A stretch of DNA of 37,176 bases from Clostridium gallinarum. Its GTDB lineage: Bacteria > Bacillota > Clostridia > Clostridiales > Clostridiaceae. This document shows positions 16,361 through 23,499 of this stretch, in pieces. The stretch lies in contig NZ_JACSQZ010000035.1 of NCBI RefSeq assembly GCF_014836325.1, forward strand, positions 1-37,176, written 5' to 3'. A program made the translations under genes and the position numbers. How positions within the stretch are numbered: the first letter of the stretch is position 1; the number at the start of each line of letters is the position of its first letter. The notes under the pieces were generated by a model, which saw only the letters and a program-made list of their open reading frames with translations, ran no database searches and was not told where the DNA came from.

Positions 16361-17260
16361 ATGGCAAAATCAGTTGTAGATTATCAAAATGCCTATAAAG
16401 AAATAACAGAAATACTTAAGAAAAATACTAATATCCTTTCAATATTTGTTTTTGGGAGTATGGTTAGTGGTGATTTATGGGAAGGATCTAATATAGATTT
16501 ATTTGCAATTTATAAAGATGATTTCGATGAGATTAGGGATGTATATTCGGAAGTTTTAGAAATACCAGTACATATAAAATTTTTAAGTAAAGAATCTTTT
16601 AAGAATTACTATAATGAATCAGGAAAGATAAATTTAATTAAAGACTATTTAATTTCATCAAGATTAATTTATTCTATAGATAGTGAAATAACAGAATTAT
16701 ATCAAAAAATAATTTATATGATTGATTCAGATAAGGGAAGATGGAATTTAGTTTACTTAGGAAATTTTCTTAAAGAAGTTGGGATATGTAAAAAGTACTT
16801 AAGCAAAGGTAGTAGATACACAGCACATGAGCTTCTAATAAGAGCACTTAATAATTTCTCTATGATTTATTTAAGTATAAATGGATACAATGTAACAAAA
16901 GATTCCCTAACAATGGCATGTAATTTTAATGATGATCTTAATGATAGAGTTAAAAAATTGCTTTATAGCGATGTTAGCGATGAAAGTATAAAGGATTTAA
17001 TAAAATATATGGAGATTTATTTAGAATATAATATGGAAAAAATAACTAAAGATTTGATTTCATTTATTAAAAATCAAGATAAACCTTTAAGTTCACATGA
17101 AATAAAACTTGATCCATATTTCAAAAATTTTAAGATAAAAATAGAAGAAGTTTTAAAGATTCTTTATGAAATTAATATTATAAATAAGGAAAAAAGAGAA
17201 TTTAGAGATTCAAAAGGGAGTTTATTAGCTATGGAAAATGTTTATAGCTATAAAAAATAA
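16361..17260 (+). CDS. nucleotidyltransferase-like protein (MNT/kanamycin-NTase type), probably altered active site
   Basis: The N-terminal 110 residues look like a minimal nucleotidyltransferase: FVFGSMVSGDLWEGSNIDLFAIY has the Gly32-Ser33 turn, but where the family usually has Asp-x-Asp this protein has Asn44-Ile-Asp46, so the first metal-binding Asp is missing. The middle (about 125-230) is all-helical and HEPN/substrate-binding-like. The C-terminal 60 residues may form a winged-helix-like end. ATG 16361 is chosen because AGGGGGA (16349-16355) lies just upstream, whereas ATG 16343 has none. It is 12 bases before the MocR gene. Substrate is unknown; it may be a catalytically dead sensor or an altered transferase. 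Confidence 0.6.
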   Translation: MAKSVVDYQNAYKEITEILKKNTNILSIFVFGSMVSGDLWEGSNIDLFAIYKDDFDEIRDVYSEVLEIPVHIKFLSKESFKNYYNESGKINLIKDYLISSRLIYSIDSEITELYQKIIYMIDSDKGRWNLVYLGNFLKEVGICKKYLSKGSRYTAHELLIRALNNFSMIYLSINGYNVTKDSLTMACNFNDDLNDRVKKLLYSDVSDESIKDLIKYMEIYLEYNMEKITKDLISFIKNQDKPLSSHEIKLDPYFKNFKIKIEEVLKILYEINIINKEKREFRDSKGSLLAMENVYSYKK

Positions 17261-17271
17261 TTGGGGGATTT

Positions 17272-18675
17272 ATGAGTAAAATTTATGACATATATTTTAA
17301 AGAAGATATTCCTAAATATATTGAAATTGCGAATCATTTAAAACAGTTAATAGATAGTAAGAAAATTAAAGATGGTGAAAAGTTACCTACAATAAGGGAA
17401 TTATCTAGTAATTTAGAAGTGAATAAAGTTACTATAGTAAATGCTTATAAAAAGCTACAGACAGATGGTTATGCCTACCAAAAGGTTGGCTCTGGAACAT
17501 ATGCAAAAAGAAAAGAATCTATTTCATCTTTTAATAGGGAATATTCAAAAATATTTAAAAATTTATCATCTGATGATTTTGAAAAAATTATAGACTTTAC
17601 AGGAGAAACAAATTCAGATGTGTACTTTCCTATGGATGATTTTAAAAATGTAATTAATAAGGTTCTAGATAGAGATGGGGCTAATGCATTAATAATAAAA
17701 GAATCTCTTGGATATGAAAATTTAAGAAAAACAATAAATAATTCATTTTGGGAAAATAAGATAGATTTAAATAATATACTTATAGTTTCAGGTGCACAAC
17801 AAGGAATCGATATTGCTGCCAAGGCAATTGTAAATATAAATGATAATGTAATAGTAGAAAAACCAACTTATGGTGGAGCTATATCTGTATTTAAATGGAG
17901 AAGAGCTAATATATTTGAAGTGGAGCTAGAAAAGGATGGTATAAATTTAATAGCTTTTGAAGAAATATTAAAAAAGAACAACATAAGATGTTTTTATACT
18001 ATGAGTTATTTTCATAATCCAACAGGTATAAGTTATAGTCTAGAGAAGAAACTTAAATTATTAGAGCTAGCTAATAAATATGATTTTTATATTATTGAAG
18101 ATGATTATTTATCTGAACTTATATATAGTGAAGATATAAGACACGAGCCTTTAAAAAGTTTAGATAAATATGAAAGAGTAATTTATATAAAAAGTTTTTC
18201 AAAGGTATTTTTACCTGGAATAAGGCTTGGATATATGATTACACCTTCTTCTTTTACAGAAAGTATTCAAAGATCCAAAATAAACACTGATATTGCAACT
18301 TCAAGTCTTATGCAAAGAGCTTTAGAATTGTATATAAGTGAAGGTTTTTGGAAGAAAAATATAGAGTATCAAAAAAATATATATAAGGAAAAGTATTTAT
18401 TAATGAAAGAATTAATAAATAGGGAGCTTGGTGATAATGTAAATTATATAGATCCTTTAGGAGGATTGTATATAAATTTAGAGATAAAGAATAAGGATAT
18501 CACATCAAAAGAACTATTTTATAAATTAAAGGAAAAAAATCTTTATATTACTCCAGGAGTAATATTCTTTAGAGATTCAATTAGTGGAGAAGAATTTTTT
18601 AGAATTAGTTTCTCACAAGCAAGCAAAGAAAAGATAATAAAAGGCATAGAGTTAATAAAGGAGGAACTTAAATGA
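17272..18675 (+). CDS. MocR-family (GntR/aminotransferase) PLP-dependent transcription regulator
   Basis: An N-terminal GntR winged helix (residues 10-75; KLPTIRELSSNLEVNKVTIV...GYAYQKVGSGTYAKR) is joined to a fold-type I aminotransferase domain (about 110-465). The PLP-binding lysine is Lys311 in SFSKVFLPGIRLGYM, with ADDDYLSEL-like EDDYLSELIY and FHNPTG motifs also present. MocR proteins sense PLP or amino-acid adducts and control genes such as pdxST or vitamin B6 salvage. It could be a PdxR equivalent: a site like the one before its own operon lies upstream of the B6 kinase/transporter genes at 27203. The SD GGGGGA precedes the ATG; the 3' end overlaps the next gene by 4 bases. Confidence 0.88.
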   Translation: MSKIYDIYFKEDIPKYIEIANHLKQLIDSKKIKDGEKLPTIRELSSNLEVNKVTIVNAYKKLQTDGYAYQKVGSGTYAKRKESISSFNREYSKIFKNLSSDDFEKIIDFTGETNSDVYFPMDDFKNVINKVLDRDGANALIIKESLGYENLRKTINNSFWENKIDLNNILIVSGAQQGIDIAAKAIVNINDNVIVEKPTYGGAISVFKWRRANIFEVELEKDGINLIAFEEILKKNNIRCFYTMSYFHNPTGISYSLEKKLKLLELANKYDFYIIEDDYLSELIYSEDIRHEPLKSLDKYERVIYIKSFSKVFLPGIRLGYMITPSSFTESIQRSKINTDIATSSLMQRALELYISEGFWKKNIEYQKNIYKEKYLLMKELINRELGDNVNYIDPLGGLYINLEIKNKDITSKELFYKLKEKNLYITPGVIFFRDSISGEEFFRISFSQASKEKIIKGIELIKEELK

Positions 18676-19319
18676 GTTATGTTACTATAAGAAATTTTGG
18701 GGAAGATAAATTTATTGAGAAAAAATCAGAATTTATAGGATATGCAAAAAGATGTGAAACGGAAGAAGAAGCAAAAGCGTTTGTAAATGAAATAAAAAAT
18801 ATGCATAAGCAGGCAACACATAATTGCTTTGCTTATATAATTGGAGAAAATATGGGGATTCAAAGATATAGTGATGATGGAGAACCACAAGGAACTGCTG
18901 GAATTCCTATATTAGAAGTTATGAAAAAAAGTAATATAACTGATTGTGCCATTGTAGTAACTAGATACTTTGGAGGAATACTACTTGGAGCAGGTGGACT
19001 TACAAGAGCATATACAAAAGGAGCCTCTGTTGCTTTAAAAGCAGGAGGAATAGTAGAGAAAGTAAGAGGTGTTAAAGTATCTCTAGAAATGGAATATGAT
19101 ATGCTAGGTAAAATTCAATATACTTGTAATGAAAATAATTGGCATATTGAAGAAACGGAGTACACAGATAAAGTTGTAGTAAACTTATTAGCTGAATTAG
19201 AATTAGCAAAAGAAATTGAAAAAAAGGCTATTGAAATATCTAATGGAAAGATAATTATTAATAAAAGTGATGAGGATATTTACTTTAAAGAAGAAAATAG
19301 ACTTTATAAATTGATTTAA
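18672..19319 (+). CDS. YigZ/IMPACT-family protein
   Basis: The family is conserved from bacteria to eukaryotes (Impact N-terminal domain) and is linked to translation or stress control, but its bacterial function is not established. The hallmark block YSDDGEPQGTAGIPILE and VVTRYFGGILLGAGGLTRAY are intact, followed by the C-terminal DUF1949-like ferredoxin-type domain. It overlaps the MocR gene by ATGA (18672-18675), indicating translational coupling, with AAAGGAGG inside the MocR 3' end as ribosome site. 215 aa is normal. Confidence 0.92.
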   Translation: MSYVTIRNFGEDKFIEKKSEFIGYAKRCETEEEAKAFVNEIKNMHKQATHNCFAYIIGENMGIQRYSDDGEPQGTAGIPILEVMKKSNITDCAIVVTRYFGGILLGAGGLTRAYTKGASVALKAGGIVEKVRGVKVSLEMEYDMLGKIQYTCNENNWHIEETEYTDKVVVNLLAELELAKEIEKKAIEISNGKIIINKSDEDIYFKEENRLYKLI

Positions 19320-19325
19320 GAAAAT

Positions 19326-19354
19326 TTGTAAGGGAAAAATAATTGTGATATAAT
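19326..19354 (+). promoter_or_regulatory. probable yebC promoter
   Basis: TTGTAA (19326-19331) and TATAAT (19349-19354) are 17 bases apart, 45 bases before the start codon. Confidence 0.55.
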
Positions 19355-19399
19355 TTTCACTGTATTTATAAATTTTAATTAATGTTGGGAGGAATAAAA

Positions 19400-20137
19400 A
19401 TGTCAGGACATTCAAAATGGCATAATATACAAAATAAAAAAGGTAAAGCAGATGCAAAAAGAGGAAAGATTTTTACAAAGTTAGGTAAAGAAATTATTAT
19501 AGCAGTTAAAAATGGTGGTCCTGTTCCCGACACAAACCCGAAATTAAGAGATGTAATTGCTAAAGCGAAGGCTAATAATATGCCAAATGATACAATAACT
19601 AGATTAATTAAAAAAGCTTCAGGTGAACTTTCGGGAGTAGACTATGAAAAAATAGTTTATGAAGGTTATGGTCCATCAGGAGTTGCAGTAATAGTAGAAA
19701 CATTAACAGATAATAAAAATAGATCAGCAGGAAACGTAAGAAGTGCCTTCACTAAAGGCGGTGGAAATATGGGAGCTACAGGTTGTGTAGGCTTTATGTT
19801 CCAAGAAAAAGGAGAAATTGTTATTGAAAAAGAAGATAAGGATGAAGATGAAATAATGATGCTTGCATTAGATGCAGGAGCAGAAGATTTTGCATCAGAA
19901 GAAGAAGTATTTATAATAACAACTACTCCAGAAGACTTCGGTACAGTAAGAGAAGCTTTAGAAGCAGAAGGATTAGAATTCTTAGAAGCAGCAGTAAAAA
20001 TGATTCCAGATACATATACTGAATTAAATGAAGATGATGCTAAGAAGTTCCAAAAAATGTTAGATTTACTTGAAGATGATGATGACGTTCAAGAAGTTTA
20101 CCACAATGCTGAATTCCCAGAAGGTTGGGATGAATAA
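19400..20137 (+). CDS. yebC: YebC/PmpR-family protein (translation factor/transcription regulator)
   Basis: The start [20 protein letters not shown] is the invariant N-terminus of the family, fixing ATG 19400 (GGGAGG 7 bases upstream) rather than the ATG at 19382. The second block [16 protein letters not shown] and the [13 protein letters not shown] region are also standard, and the C-terminus is very acidic. Members have been described as DNA-binding regulators and, more recently, as helping ribosomes through proline stretches. 245 aa is normal. It is followed by a strong terminator. Confidence 0.95.
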   Translation: MSGHSKWHNIQNKKGKADAKRGKIFTKLGKEIIIAVKNGGPVPDTNPKLRDVIAKAKANNMPNDTITRLIKKASGELSGVDYEKIVYEGYGPSGVAVIVETLTDNKNRSAGNVRSAFTKGGGNMGATGCVGFMFQEKGEIVIEKEDKDEDEIMMLALDAGAEDFASEEEVFIITTTPEDFGTVREALEAEGLEFLEAAVKMIPDTYTELNEDDAKKFQKMLDLLEDDDDVQEVYHNAEFPEGWDE

Positions 20138-20151
20138 TAAATATTAAAAGT

Positions 20152-20194
20152 AAAAGGAGATGTATATTATTTTAAGTGGTATACATCTCCTTTT
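20152..20194 (+). terminator. yebC terminator
   Basis: AAAAGGAGATGTATA (20152-20166) pairs perfectly over 15 bp with TATACATCTCCTTTT (20180-20194) around a 13-base loop. Confidence 0.85.
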
Positions 20195-20207
20195 CTTTAT
20201 ATATAAT

Positions 20208-20292
20208 AAAAAAAAAGAGTGATTTGCCAAAATCACTCCCCAGAATAATCTGTAATTAACTTTTTCATTCCTCTTGGAAACTACTAAAGTAT
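20208..20292 (-). ncRNA. candidate small RNA, about 85 nt, minus strand
   Basis: On the minus strand a promoter (20326-20299) is followed by a region without a supported ORF and then a textbook terminator: GAGTGATTT (20238-20230), loop TGGC, AAATCACTC (20225-20217), then nine T (20216-20208). A second small hairpin TTCC-AAGA-GGAA lies near the 5' part (20268-20279). No minus-strand gene precedes the terminator, so a free-standing RNA is the simplest reading. Alternatively the hairpin just insulates yebC from scfA. Confidence 0.45.
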
Positions 20293-20298
20293 AAATAT

Positions 20299-20326
20299 AT
20301 AATAACAAAACATATAAAAAATTCAA
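20299..20326 (-). promoter_or_regulatory. probable promoter of the candidate small RNA
   Basis: On the minus strand TTGAAT (20326-20321) and TATTAT (20304-20299) are 16 bases apart. In such AT-rich DNA this could be chance. Confidence 0.4.
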
Positions 20327-20350
20327 TATATATTTTAAAAGAAATTAATG

Positions 20351-20390
20351 TAGTTTAATCCATATAAATATTAAATTGGATATTAAACTA
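20351..20390. repeat. inverted repeat upstream of scfA
   Basis: TAGTTTAAT (20351-20359) is the reverse complement of ATTAAACTA (20382-20390), with CC/GG pairs inside after a 2-base bulge. It is one of several structures in the 386-base gap between yebC and scfA. Confidence 0.45.
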
Positions 20391-20393
20391 TAA

Positions 20394-20437
20394 AGTGGAT
20401 ATATAATAAGAAAATAGTGGTTATATAATAGGAAATT
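20394..20437. repeat. 22-bp imperfect tandem repeat upstream of scfA
   Basis: Two adjacent 22-base units start with AGTGGATATATAATA (20394) and AGTGGTTATATAATA (20416); 18 of 22 positions match. They end about 45 bases before the scfA -10 box and could bind a regulator twice on the same helix face, since 22 bp is about two turns. Confidence 0.6.
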
Positions 20438-20459
20438 AACCAAATTTATAAATTTAATC

Positions 20460-20488
20460 TTTTATAACTAAAATTTTTATGATATAAT
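20460..20488 (+). promoter_or_regulatory. probable scfAB promoter
   Basis: A perfect -10 TATAAT (20483-20488) lies about 35 bases before the scfA start. The -35 (TTTTAT, 20460-20465) is poor, which together with the repeats just upstream suggests activator dependence. Confidence 0.45.
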
Positions 20489-20523
20489 CTTGGAGTATTT
20501 TGAAAAAATGGGGGAGTATGATC

Positions 20524-20661
20524 ATGAAACATATCAAAACAATCAACAAAACTAACATCAAAAACAGCTTAGTAAAACCAGGTTGTAAAGAATGTGCTAA
20601 CTCATGTCAATCAGCTTGCAAAACTTCATGTACAGTTGCAAACTTAGAGTGTGAAAACTAA
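20524..20661 (+). CDS. scfA: SCIFF precursor peptide (six cysteines in forty-five residues)
   Basis: This 45-residue peptide is the substrate of the radical-SAM enzyme encoded 68 bases downstream, which forms thioether crosslinks between cysteine sulfurs and neighbouring residues. It starts MKHIKTINKTNIKNSLVKPG (leader) and ends with a core carrying Cys21, 24, 28, 32, 36 and 43, including the family-typical SCQSACKTSCTVAN. ATG 20524 is used: GGGGAG (20511-20516) is 7 bases upstream, and the in-frame ATG at 20518 is too close. SCIFF is almost universal in Clostridia; the function of the mature product is still unknown. Confidence 0.96.
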   Translation: MKHIKTINKTNIKNSLVKPGCKECANSCQSACKTSCTVANLECEN

Positions 20662-20670
20662 TTTAAAAGA

Positions 20671-20701
20671 AAGCGGCAACGATGAGTTGCTGCTTACTTT
20701 T
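20671..20701 (+). terminator. hairpin between scfA and scfB, probable partial terminator
   Basis: AAGCGGCAAC (20671-20680), loop GATGA, GTTGCTGCTT (20686-20695) with one G-T pair, then ACTTTTTAG. The stem is followed by a short T-run, so it likely lets only part of transcription into scfB, giving more peptide than enzyme; it would also protect the scfA 3' end. Confidence 0.7.
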
Positions 20702-20729
20702 TAGTTAAATAGCTTTTGGAGGGATTAAG

Positions 20730-22085
20730 ATGTCTTTAATACACAAATTTAAACAAGGTGAAAATTATTTTGTATTAGATGTAAATACAGGAGCTGTTCA
20801 TATAGTAGATGAGCTTGTATATGATTTAGTGCATGATAATGGAATGAAAGATAAAGAAGAAACAATAAAACTTTTATCACATAAATATGATGAAAATACT
20901 ATAAGAGAAGCTTATGATGAAATACAAGAACTTATAAAAGAAGGAATGCTATATTCAGAAGATAGATATGAAGATATAGCTCATGGTTCCATGGATGATA
21001 GAGATTATATTAAGGCAGTTTGTTTAAATATAATTCATGCATGTAATTTAAGATGTAAATATTGCTTTGCTGATGAAGGAGAATACAATGGACATAAAGG
21101 TGTTATGTCCATAGAAACTGCTAAAAAGGCAATTGATTATGTTGTAAAAAGAAGTGGTCCAAGAAGAAATATTGAAATAGATTTATTTGGTGGAGAACCA
21201 ACTATGATAATGGATACTGTAAAAGAAATAGTACAGTATGCTAGAGAAAATGAAAAGAAGTGGAATAAGAATATTAGATTTACTATGACAACTAATGCAA
21301 CACTTCTAAATGATGATATGATGGACTTTATGGACAAGGAGCTTGGAAACATAATTCTTTCATTAGATGGAAGAAAATCTGTTAATGATAATGTAAGAAT
21401 TAAAGTTAATGGAACAGGTTCTTATGATGATATACTACCTAACATAAAGAAGATGATTGAAAAGAGAACTCCTGGTAAAACATACTATGTAAGAGGTACA
21501 TTTACTAGAGCAAATACTGATTTCTTTGAAGATGTAATGGCTATGGTAAATGAAGGTTTTGATGAAGTATCTATTGAACCAGTTGTACTTGAAGATGGAC
21601 ATCCTCTTGCTTTAAGAGAAGAAGATTTACCAAAGATAATGGAAAATTACGATAAGCTATATGAAGATATGGCAAGAAGAAAGAGAGAAAAGAAGGGCGA
21701 ATATAACTTCTATCACTTTAATGTAGATTTAAATGGTGGACCATGTGTATATAAGAGAATTTCAGGTTGTGGTGCAGGATTTGAATATGTTGCAATAACA
21801 CCTCAAGGTGAAGTATATCCTTGTCATCAATTTGTAGGAAAAGAAGAATTTAAGCTTGGAACTATATATGATGATACATATAATTCAGAACTTGGAAAGA
21901 AGTTCAAAAAAGCTCATATATATAATAAGCCAAAATGTAGAGAGTGCTGGGCAAGATTCTATTGTAGTGGAGGTTGCCAAGCAAACAATGTTAGCTTTAA
22001 TGGCGACATGAATATACCTTACGAAATAGGATGTAAGATGCAAAAGAAGAGAATAGAGTGTGCTATTGCTTTAAAAGCAGAATAA
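20730..22085 (+). CDS. scfB: SCIFF peptide maturase, radical SAM/SPASM enzyme
   Basis: The enzyme installs thioether bonds in ScfA using S-adenosylmethionine and Fe-S clusters. The N-terminal 90 residues form the peptide-recognition (RRE-like) domain. The radical-SAM motif HACNLRCKYCF carries Cys105, Cys109 and Cys112, and DLFGGEPT follows. The C-terminal SPASM region supplies further cluster cysteines in NGGPCVYK, SGCGAG, VYPCHQF and CRECWARFYCSGGCQANN. 451 aa and the order scfA-scfB are typical. AGGGATTAAG-type SD TTTGGAGGG lies before the ATG. Confidence 0.97.
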   Translation: MSLIHKFKQGENYFVLDVNTGAVHIVDELVYDLVHDNGMKDKEETIKLLSHKYDENTIREAYDEIQELIKEGMLYSEDRYEDIAHGSMDDRDYIKAVCLNIIHACNLRCKYCFADEGEYNGHKGVMSIETAKKAIDYVVKRSGPRRNIEIDLFGGEPTMIMDTVKEIVQYARENEKKWNKNIRFTMTTNATLLNDDMMDFMDKELGNIILSLDGRKSVNDNVRIKVNGTGSYDDILPNIKKMIEKRTPGKTYYVRGTFTRANTDFFEDVMAMVNEGFDEVSIEPVVLEDGHPLALREEDLPKIMENYDKLYEDMARRKREKKGEYNFYHFNVDLNGGPCVYKRISGCGAGFEYVAITPQGEVYPCHQFVGKEEFKLGTIYDDTYNSELGKKFKKAHIYNKPKCRECWARFYCSGGCQANNVSFNGDMNIPYEIGCKMQKKRIECAIALKAE

Positions 22086-22089
22086 AGCT

Positions 22090-22114
22090 GAGCTGTCTTA
22101 ATGGCAGCTCTTTT
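22090..22114 (+). terminator. scfAB terminator
   Basis: GAGCTGTC (22090-22097), loop TTAAT, GGCAGCTC (22103-22110), then TTTT. Confidence 0.8.
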
Positions 22115-22118
22115 ATAA

Positions 22119-22213
22119 TTTCCTTCCTTCACTTTGCAAAGAGATAAACATTGTATGAGATTGACTTTGAGCGTATGCGACGGAGCAAGGAATATAATGT
22201 TTATCTCTTTTTT
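22119..22213 (+). repeat. long hairpin repeat, copy 2 (type A)
   Basis: The TTCCTTCCTTCACTTTGCAA lead is followed by AAAGAGATAAACATTGTAT (22138-22156), which pairs over 19 bp (one G-T) with ATATAATGTTTATCTCTTT (22192-22210), then T. The tip holds GCGTATGCGACGGAGCAAGG. It closely matches copy 1a behind pyrD. Because scfB already has its own terminator just upstream, a simple terminator role is not needed here. Confidence 0.82.
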
Positions 22214-22272
22214 ATTTTTACATTTTATAATAAAAATATTAAAATAGGATTATAAAATAGATGGAGGTAGCA

Positions 22273-23487
22273 ATGGAAGTATTATTAAATAATGGGATAA
22301 AGTTAATTTATAAAAAAACAATCTCTAAGCTTACGTCGATTTCAATTTCTGTTGATGCAGGAGCGTGCAAAGAAAAAAATCTTATGGGGTTAGCTCATGC
22401 TACGGAACATATGGTTTATAAAGGTACTAAAAAAAGAAGTGAAGATGAAATAAATAAAGAATTGAGTAGTATATTTGGATTTCAAAATGCTATGACTAAT
22501 TATCCTTATGTAATTTATTATGGAACAATGCTTGGAGAAGACTTTGAAAAGGCTATAGAAATATTTTCAGATATAATTATAAACCCTACTTTTAAAGAAG
22601 AGGGATTTAAAGAAGAAATGGATGTAATAAAAGAAGAATTAAGAGAGTGGGATGAGGAGCTTGAACAATTCTGTGAAGATAAATTATTTTTAAATAGTTT
22701 TGAGAAAAGAAGAATAAAATATCCTATAATAGGAAGATTTAATGATTTAGAAAAAATAACTTTAAATGATATAAAAGCTTTTTACAATGAAAATTATATT
22801 CCGCAAAATGTATCAATAGCTGTAATATCTTCATTAGATTTTGAAATAATAAAAAATATAGTTGAAAAATATTTTGAAACTTGGGAAAGTAGCAATACTC
22901 CATATCAAAAAGATATAATTTATGATAAGGATAATTTTGGAGTTTATAGGAATATTAAAGAAGGTACTAATGGATGTAAAGTAGAAATTATATTTCCAAT
23001 AGATACATTAAATATTAATGAGATGAAGGCTTTTAAAATTTTCAATGAATATTTTGGAGAGGGAGTAAATTCTGTTTTATTTGATGTTTTAAGAACAAAA
23101 AATGGTCTTGTTTATGATGTATTAACTAAGATAGCTTATGAAAAGTATATAAAACTCTATAAGATAAACTTCAGTACATCAAAAGGCAAATTAGATAAGG
23201 CGTTAAATTTAATTGATGAAGCTATAAATAAAGTTTTAGATAATAAAGTTATTATAAAAAATGAAGAAAAAAATAGATATATTAAGAGTATAAAATTAAA
23301 AAGACTATTTAGAGAAGAACAAAATATAATCCTTGCAAAGGAGTTATCTACTTACAGTACTATGTTTGGTAATTATAAAATTTATGATGAAGAATTAGAT
23401 AATCTTGAAGAGATAACAAGTGAAGATATTTTAAATTCTGCTAAAAAAGTATTAAGTAATAAATCTATAGAAATAATAACAAATTAA
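22273..23487 (+). CDS. M16-family zinc metallopeptidase
   Basis: The inverted zinc motif HxxEH is intact as His42-Ala-Thr-Glu45-His46, and the third ligand is expected in the EEMDVIKEELREWDEE helix about 75 residues on. The C-terminal half (from about 210) is the second, inactive M16 domain. At 404 aa it is a single M16 unit of the PqqL/processing-peptidase size, cytoplasmic (no signal). ATG 22273 is preferred because GGAGGT (22263-22268) lies 4 bases upstream and overlaps the ATG at 22261. It is 188 bases after scfB and 12 bases before the next gene. M16 enzymes trim leader peptides in some RiPP systems, so a link to ScfA is possible but unproven. Confidence 0.9.
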   Translation: MEVLLNNGIKLIYKKTISKLTSISISVDAGACKEKNLMGLAHATEHMVYKGTKKRSEDEINKELSSIFGFQNAMTNYPYVIYYGTMLGEDFEKAIEIFSDIIINPTFKEEGFKEEMDVIKEELREWDEELEQFCEDKLFLNSFEKRRIKYPIIGRFNDLEKITLNDIKAFYNENYIPQNVSIAVISSLDFEIIKNIVEKYFETWESSNTPYQKDIIYDKDNFGVYRNIKEGTNGCKVEIIFPIDTLNINEMKAFKIFNEYFGEGVNSVLFDVLRTKNGLVYDVLTKIAYEKYIKLYKINFSTSKGKLDKALNLIDEAINKVLDNKVIIKNEEKNRYIKSIKLKRLFREEQNIILAKELSTYSTMFGNYKIYDEELDNLEEITSEDILNSAKKVLSNKSIEIITN

Positions 23488-23499
23488 AGAGGAGAAATG

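Noticed and set aside
20144..20326. 60-codon minus-strand reading frame between yebC and scfA
   Set aside because: It runs through two terminator hairpins, has no ribosome site and has a composition expected by chance in AT-rich DNA.
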